Shown here: in pieces, positions 16,004 to 25,307 of the stretch
How positions within the stretch are numbered: the stretch's first letter is position 1
Layout of the letters: each line of letters starts with the position of its first letter
Assembly (NCBI GenBank): GCA_018110925.1
Contig: JAGAZJ010000016.1
Coordinates: forward strand, 1 to 64,000
Direction of reading: 5' to 3'
Length of the DNA: 64,000 bases
Source of the DNA: Oscillospiraceae bacterium
Lineage (GTDB): Bacteria; Bacillota; Clostridia; Oscillospirales; Ruminococcaceae
Program-made: the position numbers and the translations under genes
The notes under the pieces: generated by a model
Seen by the model: the letters and a program-made list of their open reading frames with translations, nothing else
Databases searched by the model: none
What the model was told of the DNA's origin: nothing

Positions 16004-16726
16004 TCAGCTTTTCATGAGCACAGCAGTTATATTGTCTCCGCCCTCGTTTTTGAGTGCGGTCTGAACCAGATATTCGGGCACTTCCTCGGGCGGCATATCC
16101 TTGACCGCACGGAATATTATCCCCTCGTCGCAGAAGTTGTAAAGCCCGTCCGAACAGAGCAGTACAGCCGCTCCCGCGGGTATCTCGCACTCGAAATAAT
16201 CGGGCTCCACATCATCACACACACCCACAGCCCTTGTTATAACATTGCGCTTGGGGTGGTTCTTTATCTGTTCCTTGGTGATATCGCCGCTCTCGTAAAG
16301 ATTCATCACCATGGAGTGATCCTTGGTGATCTGGCTTATCTGGTGTGTTATCAGATATGCCCTTGAATCTCCCACATTGACTGCATACAGCATACCGTTT
16401 CTTATGAGCACTGCAACACAGGTAGTGCCCATACCGCTCCACTCGGGCACAGCCGAGCCGAGCTCATATACCACGGCATTTGCGGTCCGCACCGCCGCAA
16501 CGAGCAGATTTCTTATCTTGTTCGGATCATAGTCACTGCGATAGCTTGCTTCTATGCGTTCCTTTATGATGGTGACAGCCCGCTCGCTGGCTTCCTTGCC
16601 TGCATTCTGACCGCCCATACCGTCGCATACGACAGCAAATACGGCATCCTCCAGCACAGCAGTGCTGAAGCTGTCCTGGTTTTCATTGCGCTTGTTTCCT
16701 ATGTCTGTATGAGAATAGACCATCAT
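16004..16726 (-). CDS. prpC: PP2C-family serine/threonine phosphatase
   Basis: 240 residues. Removes phosphate from targets of the neighbouring kinase PrkC. Family motifs are visible in order: SHTDIGNKRNENQDS, VCDGMGGQNAG (metal-binding Asp), GMGTTCVAVL, VNVGDSRAYLI, DHSMV, and the C-terminal LLCSDGLYNFC and GGDNITAVL. Length is standard. Located between rlmN and prkC, as in most Firmicutes. Confidence 0.95.
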   Translation of the reverse strand: MMVYSHTDIGNKRNENQDSFSTAVLEDAVFAVVCDGMGGQNAGKEASERAVTIIKERIEASYRSDYDPNKIRNLLVAAVRTANAVVYELGSAVPEWSGMGTTCVAVLIRNGMLYAVNVGDSRAYLITHQISQITKDHSMVMNLYESGDITKEQIKNHPKRNVITRAVGVCDDVEPDYFECEIPAGAAVLLCSDGLYNFCDEGIIFRAVKDMPPEEVPEYLVQTALKNEGGDNITAVLMKS

Positions 16727-16771
16727 GCTCTTTCAGGTCCCCCCTTCAAAGGTGGATTCCCAATCTAGGGA

Positions 16772-17809
16772 TCATATTTCATATTCACGCCTCAGCTGAC
16801 CGCAGGCGGCATCAATATCCGCACCAAGCGTTCTTCTGACGGTGACGTTCATCCTGCGTTTTTCCAGTGCAGCGGCAAAATGCTCCACACTGCGCCTGTC
16901 GGCTCTGTAATCCCGTTCCTTTATGGAATTGACGGGTATCAGATTTATATGACACGAAAGCCCTTTCAGCAGATTGGCGAGCTTTGCGGCATCTTCATCG
17001 CTGTCGTTCACACCGCATATCACCGCATATTCAAAGGATATGCGTCTGCCTGTGAACTCTGTATATTCCCTGCACGTTTCTATAAGCTCGTTCACGTCCC
17101 AGCGGCGGTTCACAGGCATGATACTGCTCCTGTGAGCATTGTCCGGAGAGTGGAGCGATACCGAGAGGGTCACACCGAGCTTCAGCTCCATGAGCTGCTT
17201 AATCCTCGGCACAATGCCGCAGGTAGACAGCGATACATGGCGCAGGCTCTGCGCACGGCCTCTCTGATCGCTGACGAGCGTCAGAAAGCGCACCACATTA
17301 TCATAATTATCGAGCGGCTCGCCTATGCCCATAAGGACTATGCTGTCGGCGTGCCTGCCGCTCTCGTCCTCGGCTCTGTATATCTGAGAGAGTATCTCAG
17401 CCGCCGAGAGGTCACGTCTGAACCCTGCTATGGTCGATGCACAGAACGTGCATCCCATTTTGCACCCGACCTGAGTTGACACGCATATGCTGTTGCCGTG
17501 GTTATACTCCATGAAAACAGTTTCCACGTGGTTGCCGTCGGGCAGTTCGTAGAGATATTTTATGGTAGGGTCTTTTTTAGACTCCAGTTTTCGCACTATC
17601 CTCAGCTGTGGGATGAAATACTTTTCCTCCAGCTTTTCTCTCAGAGCAAGAGAGAGGTTGGTCATATCGGAAAATGACCTGACCTTCTTTTCATGGAGCC
17701 ATGTGAAGATCTGCCCTGCTCTGAATTTCTTCTCTCCGATCTCCCCAAGGGCATCGGAGAGCTCCTCAAAGGGCATCGACAAAATATCTATCTTTTCACC
17801 ATTCTGCAT
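16772..17809 (-). CDS. rlmN: 23S rRNA (adenine-2503-C2)-methyltransferase, radical SAM
   Basis: 345 residues. Methylates A2503 of 23S rRNA (and A37 of some tRNAs) by a radical SAM mechanism. The 4Fe-4S motif GCKMGCTFCAS lies near residue 114; GIGEPLDNYDN and LSLHSPD follow, and the C-terminus has VRRTLGADIDAACGQL with the second catalytic Cys. Its 5' end overlaps rsmB by 22 bases, so the two are translationally linked. Confidence 0.96.
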   Translation of the reverse strand: MQNGEKIDILSMPFEELSDALGEIGEKKFRAGQIFTWLHEKKVRSFSDMTNLSLALREKLEEKYFIPQLRIVRKLESKKDPTIKYLYELPDGNHVETVFMEYNHGNSICVSTQVGCKMGCTFCASTIAGFRRDLSAAEILSQIYRAEDESGRHADSIVLMGIGEPLDNYDNVVRFLTLVSDQRGRAQSLRHVSLSTCGIVPRIKQLMELKLGVTLSVSLHSPDNAHRSSIMPVNRRWDVNELIETCREYTEFTGRRISFEYAVICGVNDSDEDAAKLANLLKGLSCHINLIPVNSIKERDYRADRRSVEHFAAALEKRRMNVTVRRTLGADIDAACGQLRREYEI

Positions 17810-19026
17810 ATGTAAAAGCCGTCGCTGTCCTCTCTGAATATGGTTTTTTCAAACTCTTTCTCAAATCCCTGTCCCTTCACGAAGCGGTCCGTAACGCCGC
17901 CGTTTTCGGCAGGCTCGACCGTGCAGGTCGAGTACACTATCGTACCTCCTGCGGTCAGATACCCCGCAGATGTGCAGAGTATGCTGTACTGGAGCTCGGG
18001 GAGATCCTTAACGGCGTCATGCGGCTTATAGCGTATCTCCGGTTTGCCGGAAACGCCGTACCCCGAACAGGGCACATCGCAAAGCACCTTTGTCGGATGG
18101 TATGAAGCGAGCTTTTCGCTGTATACCGTTCCGTCGTTCACTATCACTTCTATATCGTCAAAGCCGAGCCTCGCCGCCTCACGGCGTATGAGCCCCGCAC
18201 GTCTTTCATAAAGTTCGCATGAGATGACCCTGGCACCGCTCTGAGCCATTGTAAAGCTCTTGCCGCCCGGTGCGGCGCATATATCGAGTATCACGTCACG
18301 GTCCGATGCCTGCACGGCATCCGCACACATCTGGGACGAAAGCCCCTGTACATAGTAAAGTCCTTGTGCAAACGAAGGCTTGTCAAAATCTGTCCTGCCC
18401 AGCTTTATACTGCCCTCAACAGGTCCTTCCGACGGTTCGAGTTCCTCGGCGGCAAGCTTCTCCATAAGCTCTGCGGTACTTGTCCTGCGGGTATTTGTGC
18501 GTATGTAGGTATCAGGCACGCTGTCAAGGCGTCTGAGCCATATGAGCGCATTGTCCATACCGTATGCACCGCTGACCCTGCGTATAAGGTCATCCGGCAC
18601 GGAATACTCAACACTGAGCTTGTCGCAATCATCGCCCTTTACAGGCGGTATGACCTTGCCGTCACGGATGAACGAGCGGAGTATACCGTTCACCATTGCG
18701 CCTGCGGAAACAAATCTCAGCTTTTTTATCAGCTTCACCGATTCATTCACAGCAGCATTGTCCGGCACGTTCATATACAATATCTGACACAGTCCCATGA
18801 CAAGCACTGTACGAACCGGTTTGTCCAGCTTCTCTATCGGCTTTTTGGAATAGGCTCTGAGTATATGTTCAAGGGTGAGCCGTCTTTCGGTGCAGGTAAG
18901 CGCGATCTTTGCCGCAAACGCCTGATCCTCCGCTGACAATGTGGATATGCCGCCTATCAGCAGGTTTGAATATGCGCTGTCCTCTATGCGGCGTATCCAG
19001 TGATATGCCGCTTCCCTTGCGGTCAC
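17788..19026 (-). CDS. rsmB: 16S rRNA (cytosine-967-C5)-methyltransferase
   Basis: 412 residues. N-terminal NusB-like RNA-binding domain (about 1-130), then a Rossmann methyltransferase domain. SAM-binding stretch DICAAPGGKSFTMAQ, catalytic region CDVPCSGYG and STCTVEPAEN (the two cysteines of m5C enzymes) are present. Overlaps fmt by four bases upstream and rlmN downstream. Expression follows the operon. Confidence 0.94.
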   Translation of the reverse strand: MTAREAAYHWIRRIEDSAYSNLLIGGISTLSAEDQAFAAKIALTCTERRLTLEHILRAYSKKPIEKLDKPVRTVLVMGLCQILYMNVPDNAAVNESVKLIKKLRFVSAGAMVNGILRSFIRDGKVIPPVKGDDCDKLSVEYSVPDDLIRRVSGAYGMDNALIWLRRLDSVPDTYIRTNTRRTSTAELMEKLAAEELEPSEGPVEGSIKLGRTDFDKPSFAQGLYYVQGLSSQMCADAVQASDRDVILDICAAPGGKSFTMAQSGARVISCELYERRAGLIRREAARLGFDDIEVIVNDGTVYSEKLASYHPTKVLCDVPCSGYGVSGKPEIRYKPHDAVKDLPELQYSILCTSAGYLTAGGTIVYSTCTVEPAENGGVTDRFVKGQGFEKEFEKTIFREDSDGFYICRMVKR

Positions 19027-19940
19027 AGCTTGTTACCTCTGAGATAGTCCGCAGTCTTCATGCGCTTTCCTCCCTCAGCCTGCACCTCGGTAAAGGTTAT
19101 TCCATAGCCGTCGCCGCATACTATCGTAAGATCCGTCTTGTCGGCTATCTCACCCGCAGGCAGATCAAAATGTCTGCCTTTGAGCGTACTCTTATAGACC
19201 TTGAGCCGCCTGCCGGCGATCTCTGCCACAGCACACGGCCATGAGGACAGACCTCTTATCTGGTCGTGTACCTGCTGTGCGGTCTTGTTGAAATCTATCG
19301 GACACAGCGCCTTTGTGAGCATCGGCGCATATGAGGCTATCGAATCATCCTGCGGCACGGGTGTGAGCGTGCCGCTCTCTGCGGCAGTGAGCGTCTCCGT
19401 GAGCACCTCTGCCCCAAGCTCTGCGAGCCTGTCATGAAGCTCATCCGCAGTTTCATCTTCACCGATAGCGGTAGACTTCGATATGAGCATATCGCCCGTG
19501 TCAAGCCCCTCCGCCATCTGCATGGACGTTACACCCGTTTCCTTCTCTCCGTTGAGGACAGCCCACTGTATGGGGCCAGCGCCCCTGTATTTCGGGAGCA
19601 GAGAGGAATGTATGTTGATACAGCCGTATCTCGGAAGGTCAAGTATCTCCTTCGGAAGTATCTTGCCGTATGCCGCAACCACTATCACATCGGGGGCAAG
19701 CTCTTTCAGCAGAACGAGCGACCTTTCCGCATCTTCGCCCTTTTTAAGGCTCTGCGGCTGATAAACGGGGATGCCGTTCTCCTCTGCCGTTACCTTTACG
19801 GGCGGCGGAGTAAGCTTATATCCTCTTCCCTTGGGCTTATCGGGCTGTGAGAACACCGCCTGCACCTCATGCTCCGAGGATATCAGTGCTTTCAGCGACG
19901 GTACGGCAAATTCGGGCGTACCCATGAAAACTATTTTCAT
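19023..19940 (-). CDS. fmt: Methionyl-tRNA formyltransferase
   Basis: 305 residues. Formylates initiator Met-tRNA for translation start. N-terminal MKIVFMGTPEFAVPSL, the folate-site loop INIHSSLLPKYRGAGPIQW with the catalytic Asn-His pair, and GLDTGDML are diagnostic. The C-terminal domain binds tRNA. Begins directly next to the def stop, so the two formyl-methionine genes are adjacent as usual. Confidence 0.96.
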   Translation of the reverse strand: MKIVFMGTPEFAVPSLKALISSEHEVQAVFSQPDKPKGRGYKLTPPPVKVTAEENGIPVYQPQSLKKGEDAERSLVLLKELAPDVIVVAAYGKILPKEILDLPRYGCINIHSSLLPKYRGAGPIQWAVLNGEKETGVTSMQMAEGLDTGDMLISKSTAIGEDETADELHDRLAELGAEVLTETLTAAESGTLTPVPQDDSIASYAPMLTKALCPIDFNKTAQQVHDQIRGLSSWPCAVAEIAGRRLKVYKSTLKGRHFDLPAGEIADKTDLTIVCGDGYGITFTEVQAEGGKRMKTADYLRGNKL

Positions 19941-20462
19941 TTATTTCCTTTTTCTCCTGTTTTTCCTGCTGTTCTCCCTTGCCTCTTCCAGATCCTCCGG
20001 GCGGACTATCTCGGTAGCAATGTCGGTAAACAGCTCACCGTCAAGATGCGCTCTCTCATGAGCAGCGCACTGTGCGCCAAGACCCGAAAGCGCCATTTCA
20101 AAGGGCTCGCCGTTCCTGTCAACAGCTTTAAGCGTGAGAGACTCGGGTCTGTCAACATATCCCCACTTGTCGGGAATCGACAGGCAGCCTTCAAGAACGT
20201 GCTGATTGCCTTTAAGGTCGCATATCTCGGGGTTCACAGCCTCCACTCTCTGCTCATTGCCCTCCTCATCGGTCAGGTGCATGATGAATATGCGTCTGCA
20301 TATCCCCACCTGCGGTGCGGCAAGACCAACTCCGTCAGCCTTGTCAAGGGTATCATGCATATCATCTATGAGAGTATGCAGTTTTGCATCGAACTTTTCA
20401 ACGGGTCTGCACTTTTTTCTCAGTATCGGATCACCGTCAAGATAAATGTTTCTTATCGCCAT
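19941..20462 (-). CDS. def: Peptide deformylase
   Basis: 173 residues. Removes the formyl group from new proteins; metal enzyme. The three motifs are present: GVGLAAPQVG, EGCLSIP (metal Cys) and AAHERAHLDG (HExxH). The third motif differs slightly from the common QHExDHLxG, with Arg-Ala for the variable pair. The start at 20462 has AAGGA six bases ahead; an upstream ATG in frame lies close to priA and has no site. Confidence 0.94.
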   Translation of the reverse strand: MAIRNIYLDGDPILRKKCRPVEKFDAKLHTLIDDMHDTLDKADGVGLAAPQVGICRRIFIMHLTDEEGNEQRVEAVNPEICDLKGNQHVLEGCLSIPDKWGYVDRPESLTLKAVDRNGEPFEMALSGLGAQCAAHERAHLDGELFTDIATEIVRPEDLEEARENSRKNRRKRK

Positions 20463-20485
20463 AACTATTCCTTTGCATTCAAGAA

Positions 20486-22876
20486 TCACGGTATATCGCC
20501 GTTCATATCCGCATAAACGGAAATATCCTTCATCACGGGGAGCTTTGAGGCACTGCGCCTTACGTCCCCTATCATCTCACGGAACCTTTCGTTGTTCCTG
20601 CACTTTATGATTATCCTCCAGCGGTATCTGCCGTTTATGCGCTCAACACTGCATCTTGATGCAGGATATATGCGAAGCGGCATCTTACCGTCTGCAAGCC
20701 TCTCGGCGGCGGCCTTTTCAAGCAGTTCGCCGAAGCTCCTTGCCGCCTTGCCCGTGCCCTCATCGTCAAGGCCTGAAAAGCCTATGACGCATATGTCACA
20801 GTAGGGCGGATATATCATGGCTTTGCGCACAGCTGACTCCTGATGATAGAATTCCTTATAATCCTGTGCCGCCGCCAGAGATATTATGTAGTGATCGGGT
20901 ATGGCAGTCTGTATCAGAGCACTGCCGCCCTTTGAGCGTCCGCTCCTGCCGACCACCTGGGTTATAAGAGAAAATGTCCTCTCATAGCTCCTGAAATCGC
21001 CCGCAAAAAGCGCACGGTCGATATTCAGCACGCCGACCAGCGTCACATTCGGGAAATCAAGTCCCTTTGCGATCATCTGCGTGCCTACCATGATGTCATA
21101 CTCACCGTTTGCAAAGGCAGAGAACTGCTTCTCATAGGCAAATCGTGACATCGTTGTGTCCGCATCCATTCTCAGCACTCTGGCATCAGGAAAGAACTCT
21201 GCGATCTCCGCTTCCAGCTTCTGTGTGCCCACCCCCGTGAGGGAGAGCTCGTTTCCTCCGCATTTGGGGCAATGCGGCGTGAACTCCTCGGAGTATCCGC
21301 AGTAGTGACAGATAAGTCTGCCGTTTTTCTTATGGTATGTGAGCGCTATCGAGCAATTGGGACAGGTAAGGGTCTCTCTGCACGATGTACAGGTCACATA
21401 GGTGTGAAATCCCCTGCGGTTGAGGAGCAGTATCGACTGCTCGCCCCTGCCCAGCCTGTCACGGACGGCGTGTATCAGTTCATCGCTGAGATCACGTCTC
21501 AGCCCTGCGGTATCGACTATCTGCACATCAGGGAGAGCCGCACTGCCGTATCTCTCGGTCAGCTCAAACAGGTGCATACGACCGTTTACCGCCATATACC
21601 AGCTTTCCACCGACGGCGTTGCCGATGCCAGAAGCATCGTGCCCCCGTGATACAGGCACCGCTGTGCCACTATGTCCTTTGCGTTATATCTGGGATTGGA
21701 CTCTGATTTATATGTACGCTCTCCCTCTTCATCGACTATCACAAGGCCGACATTGTCGAGAGGAGCGAATACAGCGCTTCTTGTGCCCACTGCTATGCGG
21801 CACACGCCGTCACGCAGTTTTTTATACTCAGCCGACCTCTGCGACAGCGAAAGACCGCTGTGCATCACAGCCACAGTCTCACCGAACAGCGTCCTGAACC
21901 GCCCCACCGTCTGCGGTGTGAGCGATATCTCCGGTATCAGGACTATAACGTTCCTGCCGATCTCAAGAGTGTGTTTTATCAGCTTTGCGAATACGAGCGT
22001 CTTGCCGCTCCCCGTCACGCCGTAGAGCAGTGCGGCAGAGGGCTTTTTTTCATTTATCAGTGCGGCGATGCCGTCGTATGCCTTTTTCTGCATGGGGCTG
22101 AGCACTATATACGAGACACTTTGTCCGGGGCTATCCTGCGGTCTCTCGGTGTACTCCTCCTCATATATCTCGCACACGCCGTCGGCGCACATCTTTTTTA
22201 TGACCGTCTGCGTACAGCCTGCAAGATAGCACAGCTCCTTCACGGAAGCCGCTCCCTCACGGGCAAGCACTTCGGCGGCGGCAGACTGCTTCTTTGTCAG
22301 CTTTTTGCCGGAGCAGCCGTCCCTGAGCCTGACCATAGCTATGGTCTTGTCTCTTATGCGCTGTTTTGCGGCGGTGAGTTCTTCGACACAGCCCAGTCTC
22401 AGAAGCTCCCCCCTCCCCTGACTGTCTGAGGAAAGTATCAGCTCCTGCTCGTCTGCATCCTCCGCCTCCTCGGCGGACATATACAGCCTGTACGCCCTGT
22501 CCGAGCATCCGCCCTTCTGCGGCCGCTTCACCAGCTTGTAGGTATTGTCTATATCAACGCCCAGCCCGGGAGGTATCAGCGCACGGAGCGCCTCATAATA
22601 TGTGCACATGGCGGTGTCTTTCAGCCTTATGAGCAGCTTTTGCTGTTCATCGTTCAGAAAGTCCCCGTCGTCTATCAGCGCACATATCTCTTTTGCCCCG
22701 TCGGCACTGCCCTCAAATGTTCTGAGGACTATGCCCATCCTGCGTCTGTCGCCCCGCCCAAAGGGCACGACGACACGTCTGCCGGCTCTGACATCCAGCC
22801 CGTCGGGCACAGAGTAGGTATAAGCCGCATCATATGCAAACGCAGTACCGCTCACGCCGACCTCGGCAAGAAACAT
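20486..22876 (-). CDS. priA: Primosomal helicase PriA
   Basis: 796 residues. Restarts stalled replication forks by loading the replicative helicase. N-terminal 3'-DNA-binding domain (1-100), a winged-helix part, then SF2 helicase motifs: GVTGSGKTLVF (Walker A), LIPEISLTPQ, VDEEGE (Walker B), ASATPS, and C-terminal VGRSGRSKGGS. Two zinc sites between, CTSCRETLTCPNC and CHYCG...CPKCGG. Odd point: the Walker B box reads DEEG, where PriA usually has DEEH. Lies between rpoZ and def; coaBC, which precedes priA in Bacillus, is missing. Confidence 0.95.
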   Translation of the reverse strand: MFLAEVGVSGTAFAYDAAYTYSVPDGLDVRAGRRVVVPFGRGDRRRMGIVLRTFEGSADGAKEICALIDDGDFLNDEQQKLLIRLKDTAMCTYYEALRALIPPGLGVDIDNTYKLVKRPQKGGCSDRAYRLYMSAEEAEDADEQELILSSDSQGRGELLRLGCVEELTAAKQRIRDKTIAMVRLRDGCSGKKLTKKQSAAAEVLAREGAASVKELCYLAGCTQTVIKKMCADGVCEIYEEEYTERPQDSPGQSVSYIVLSPMQKKAYDGIAALINEKKPSAALLYGVTGSGKTLVFAKLIKHTLEIGRNVIVLIPEISLTPQTVGRFRTLFGETVAVMHSGLSLSQRSAEYKKLRDGVCRIAVGTRSAVFAPLDNVGLVIVDEEGERTYKSESNPRYNAKDIVAQRCLYHGGTMLLASATPSVESWYMAVNGRMHLFELTERYGSAALPDVQIVDTAGLRRDLSDELIHAVRDRLGRGEQSILLLNRRGFHTYVTCTSCRETLTCPNCSIALTYHKKNGRLICHYCGYSEEFTPHCPKCGGNELSLTGVGTQKLEAEIAEFFPDARVLRMDADTTMSRFAYEKQFSAFANGEYDIMVGTQMIAKGLDFPNVTLVGVLNIDRALFAGDFRSYERTFSLITQVVGRSGRSKGGSALIQTAIPDHYIISLAAAQDYKEFYHQESAVRKAMIYPPYCDICVIGFSGLDDEGTGKAARSFGELLEKAAAERLADGKMPLRIYPASRCSVERINGRYRWRIIIKCRNNERFREMIGDVRRSASKLPVMKDISVYADMNGDIP

Positions 22877-22877
22877 A

Positions 22878-23123
22878 TCAGACTGCGCTCTCCAAAGACT
22901 TAGGCAGCTTTACGGCAGGATCCTCGACGATCGTGAATTTCCTTGAAGCGAACTCCTCGACCGCAAGAGCCACAGGCTTCTCATCGGGAGCCTTCTGCTT
23001 GTTTTCCTTCTCCTTTTCAAGCTCCTCCGCTATCTCTCTGGCACGCTTTGCTATGCCCACAACGACGGAATAGTAGCTTTCACCATGAACTGCCATCTGA
23101 CTCATGGAAGGTTTGAGCATCAT
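22878..23123 (-). CDS. rpoZ: RNA polymerase omega subunit
   Basis: 81 residues. Small subunit that helps assemble RNA polymerase. The stretch YYSVVVGIAKRAREIAEEL is the conserved omega helix (usual R/K-R-A-R-x-I) and KPVALAVEEFASRKFTI is the C-terminal motif. ATG at 23123 (AAGGAG upstream) overlaps the gmk stop. The N-terminus is slightly divergent but length and context are right. Confidence 0.92.
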   Translation of the reverse strand: MMLKPSMSQMAVHGESYYSVVVGIAKRAREIAEELEKEKENKQKAPDEKPVALAVEEFASRKFTIVEDPAVKLPKSLESAV

Positions 23124-23737
23124 AACTTATTATCTCCTTTTTCACTGATTTTATCTATAAGCGCATGACTGCGCTTTACTGTCATCTTTTCCGCTTTTAT
23201 GACCGTGAGGAAATTCTCGACAGCTTCGTCAAGATCGTCATTGACCACAACATAGTCGTAGTTCACCGACTGAGCTATCTCGCCCGCCGCCTCTGCGACA
23301 CGCTTCTCTATGACCTCCTCGGTCTCGGTCTTACGCTTGTTGAGCCTGTGCCTGAGCGTGTCCACCGACGGAGGAAGAATGAATATTAGCACAGCCTCAG
23401 GGCATTTCTCCTTGACCTGCATGGCGCCCTTTACCTCTATTTCAAGAACAACATCCTTGCCTGCGGCGAGCATCTCCTCCACGGGTCCTCTCGGTGTACC
23501 GTAGTAGTTATCGCAGTAGGATGCGTATTCAAGCACGCCGTTGTCGCTCACGAGCTTCTCAAAGCCCTCTTTTGTCATGAAGTGATAGCTGACGCCGTCC
23601 TTCTCCCCCTCTCTGGGTGCTCTTGTGGTCGCCGAAACGGAATAGTAGAACTCGTGCCTTTTCCTAACCTGTTCAAGTATAGTGCCCTTTCCGCAGCCCG
23701 ACGGTGCGGAAACGACTATCAGAAGACCTCTTGACAT
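23120..23737 (-). CDS. gmk: Guanylate kinase
   Basis: 205 residues. Phosphorylates GMP to GDP with ATP. P-loop SAPSGCGKGT at the N-terminus, the GMP-binding SATTRAPREGEKDGVSYHF, and VVLEIEVKGAMQVK are all present. The start at 23737 has GAGGAG six bases ahead; earlier ATGs in frame overlap remA and are unlikely. Followed directly by rpoZ. Confidence 0.96.
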   Translation of the reverse strand: MSRGLLIVVSAPSGCGKGTILEQVRKRHEFYYSVSATTRAPREGEKDGVSYHFMTKEGFEKLVSDNGVLEYASYCDNYYGTPRGPVEEMLAAGKDVVLEIEVKGAMQVKEKCPEAVLIFILPPSVDTLRHRLNKRKTETEEVIEKRVAEAAGEIAQSVNYDYVVVNDDLDEAVENFLTVIKAEKMTVKRSHALIDKISEKGDNKL

Positions 23738-23741
23738 AATA

Positions 23742-23996
23742 TCACTCCTCATCAGACCTGTCATCGCTCTCCGCCCGTGTCATGACCGACGCGGGTGAAA
23801 GCGCAGACAATATCACATGATCGCTGTCCATGACGAGCACGCATTTAGTTTTCTTGCCGTAAGTAGCATCTATGAGCATACCTCTGTCCCTGGCATCCTG
23901 TATGATACGCTTTATCGGGGCGGACTCAGGGCTGACCGCACAGACAAGTCTCTGTGCCGACACGGCATTTCCGTAGCCTATGGGGATAAGTTCCAT
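23742..23996 (-). CDS. remA: RemA/DUF370 family regulatory protein
   Basis: 84 residues. In Bacillus subtilis RemA is a DNA-binding activator of matrix and osmoprotection genes. [12 protein letters not shown] at the N-terminus and [14 protein letters not shown] are the conserved family stretches. The acidic C-terminal tail is variable. Standard place between yicC and gmk. Four bases separate it from gmk. Confidence 0.92.
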   Translation of the reverse strand: MELIPIGYGNAVSAQRLVCAVSPESAPIKRIIQDARDRGMLIDATYGKKTKCVLVMDSDHVILSALSPASVMTRAESDDRSDEE

Positions 23997-24002
23997 ATCG
24001 CA

Positions 24003-24881
24003 TCACTCTATATTCTGAATCTGTTCTCTTATTTTCTCGATCTCGCTCTTTAGCTCCACGACTGCCTTTGTTATGGCGATGTCCTGAGCCTTTGAGCCTA
24101 TGGTATTCGCCTCACGGTTGAATTCCTGTATCAAAAAGTCCAGCTTTCTGCCCGCAGGCTCATTCATGGAGAGCATATCCGTGAGCTGGGCTATGTGGCT
24201 CTTCAGCCTTACGGTCTCCTCAGCCACAGCGGTCTTGTCGGCAAATACAGCCGCCTCGGTGACGATGCGCTGTTCATCTATGTTCTTGTCCTCAAGCACC
24301 TCGCAGAGCCTTGCGTAGAGCCTGTTCCTGTAATTTTCCACCGACAGGGGCGACAGTCTCTCTATCTCACAGACAAGGCGATCTATCACATCAAGGCGTT
24401 CAAGCACGTCCTCACGCATCCTGGCGCCCTCTTTTTCCCTCATGGAGACGAACTTGTCTATTGCCTCGTCAGTGACCTTTCTGACATCTTCCCATATCTG
24501 CTCCTCGTCCTCAGCCGCCTTTCTGACGGTGAACACATCGGGCAGACGCATTACGTTTGAAAGCGTCAGGTCATCGGTCAGCCCAAGCTCGGAGCTGACA
24601 CTGCGGAGCGCTTCGACATACCCCTTTGCAACCGGTAGATTTACGGCGATCTCGGTATCAGCCGCCTCGGTATTGGTGATAAGCACGCTCACCTCCACCT
24701 TGCCTCTGGATATCCTGCCGCCAAGGTGAGTTTTCAGCTTCTCTTCAAGATAGCCGTAGGCTCTTGGCACTCTTGCGGAAAACTCATAGTATCTGTGGTT
24801 CACCGAACGTATCTCAACTGTGATATCACGTCCTGCGGCAGACATCTCAGCTCTGCCGAAGCCTGTCATACTCTTTATCAT
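24003..24881 (-). CDS. yicC: YicC family endoribonuclease
   Basis: 292 residues from ATG 24881 (MIKSMTGFGRAE), the usual start of the family; an upstream in-frame ATG lies in the promoter region. The N-terminal YicC domain has EIRSVNHRYYEF, and the C-terminal DUF1732 part has the conserved GRKLDFLIQEFNREANTIGSKA. YicC proteins are reported to be RNases acting on small RNAs and stress transcripts. First gene of the 13-gene leftward operon. Confidence 0.93.
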   Translation of the reverse strand: MIKSMTGFGRAEMSAAGRDITVEIRSVNHRYYEFSARVPRAYGYLEEKLKTHLGGRISRGKVEVSVLITNTEAADTEIAVNLPVAKGYVEALRSVSSELGLTDDLTLSNVMRLPDVFTVRKAAEDEEQIWEDVRKVTDEAIDKFVSMREKEGARMREDVLERLDVIDRLVCEIERLSPLSVENYRNRLYARLCEVLEDKNIDEQRIVTEAAVFADKTAVAEETVRLKSHIAQLTDMLSMNEPAGRKLDFLIQEFNREANTIGSKAQDIAITKAVVELKSEIEKIREQIQNIE

Positions 24882-24952
24882 AATATGCTCCGTATCGTTA
24901 TCCTGCGCCCGTCGGGACACAGCTATCCTATTTTTAAACAAACCTATGATAC

Positions 24953-24981
24953 AGTATACCACAGTATTCTTATAAAATCAA
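24953..24981 (-). promoter_or_regulatory. Promoter of the yicC-thiN operon
   Basis: Minus strand TTGATT (24976-24981), 17 bases, TATACT (24953-24958). Starts about 70 bases before yicC. Confidence 0.7.
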
Positions 24982-25111
24982 GCGTTTGCGCCCAAATTGC
25001 ACAGATTTTGTGCAGTATGCACACAGATGTTTTTCTGAAAGTCCGAGGCGCTGTATAAATAAGGAAGTCAAGACAGTCTGTGACAAAAAACTGAAAAAAA
25101 TCAAATACCGC

Positions 25112-25140
25112 TTGACACAGATGCTTTTTTGAGTTATAAT
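25112..25140 (+). promoter_or_regulatory. Consensus sigma-A promoter of pckA
   Basis: TTGACA at 25112-25117, 17 bases, TATAAT at 25135-25140. The resulting leader is about 160 bases. Confidence 0.9.
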
Positions 25141-25173
25141 ATGCTTATTGAGATCATAAACGGAGCCGGGCTT

Positions 25174-25217
25174 TAAGCAAATGGATTGGGATCCTTGCTT
25201 TTAGCTTTTTTGAGACT
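25174..25217 (+). promoter_or_regulatory. Possible attenuator hairpin in the pckA leader
   Basis: AAGCAA and GGAT pair with GATCC and TTGCTT, followed by TTAGCTTTTTT. It lies well before the pckA ribosome site AAGGAG and could end transcription early. Confidence 0.45.
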
Positions 25218-25307
25218 GTTTTTTTTGCAAGTTTCAGGTTTGTAAAATTCATTTTCTGCCGTTTTGGTTTTGTTTTAAATTAAATTTAATATAAAGGAGA
25301 TAGTATC

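Larger units (their letters stand above)
24882..25307. other. Divergent promoter region between yicC and pckA
   Basis: No gene. Holds the minus-strand yicC promoter, the plus-strand pckA promoter, and between them an inverted repeat TGCACA-5-TGTGCA near 24999-25015 with a further half site TGCACAC, a possible operator. The pckA leader contains a hairpin followed by T-rich sequence. Confidence 0.5.
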
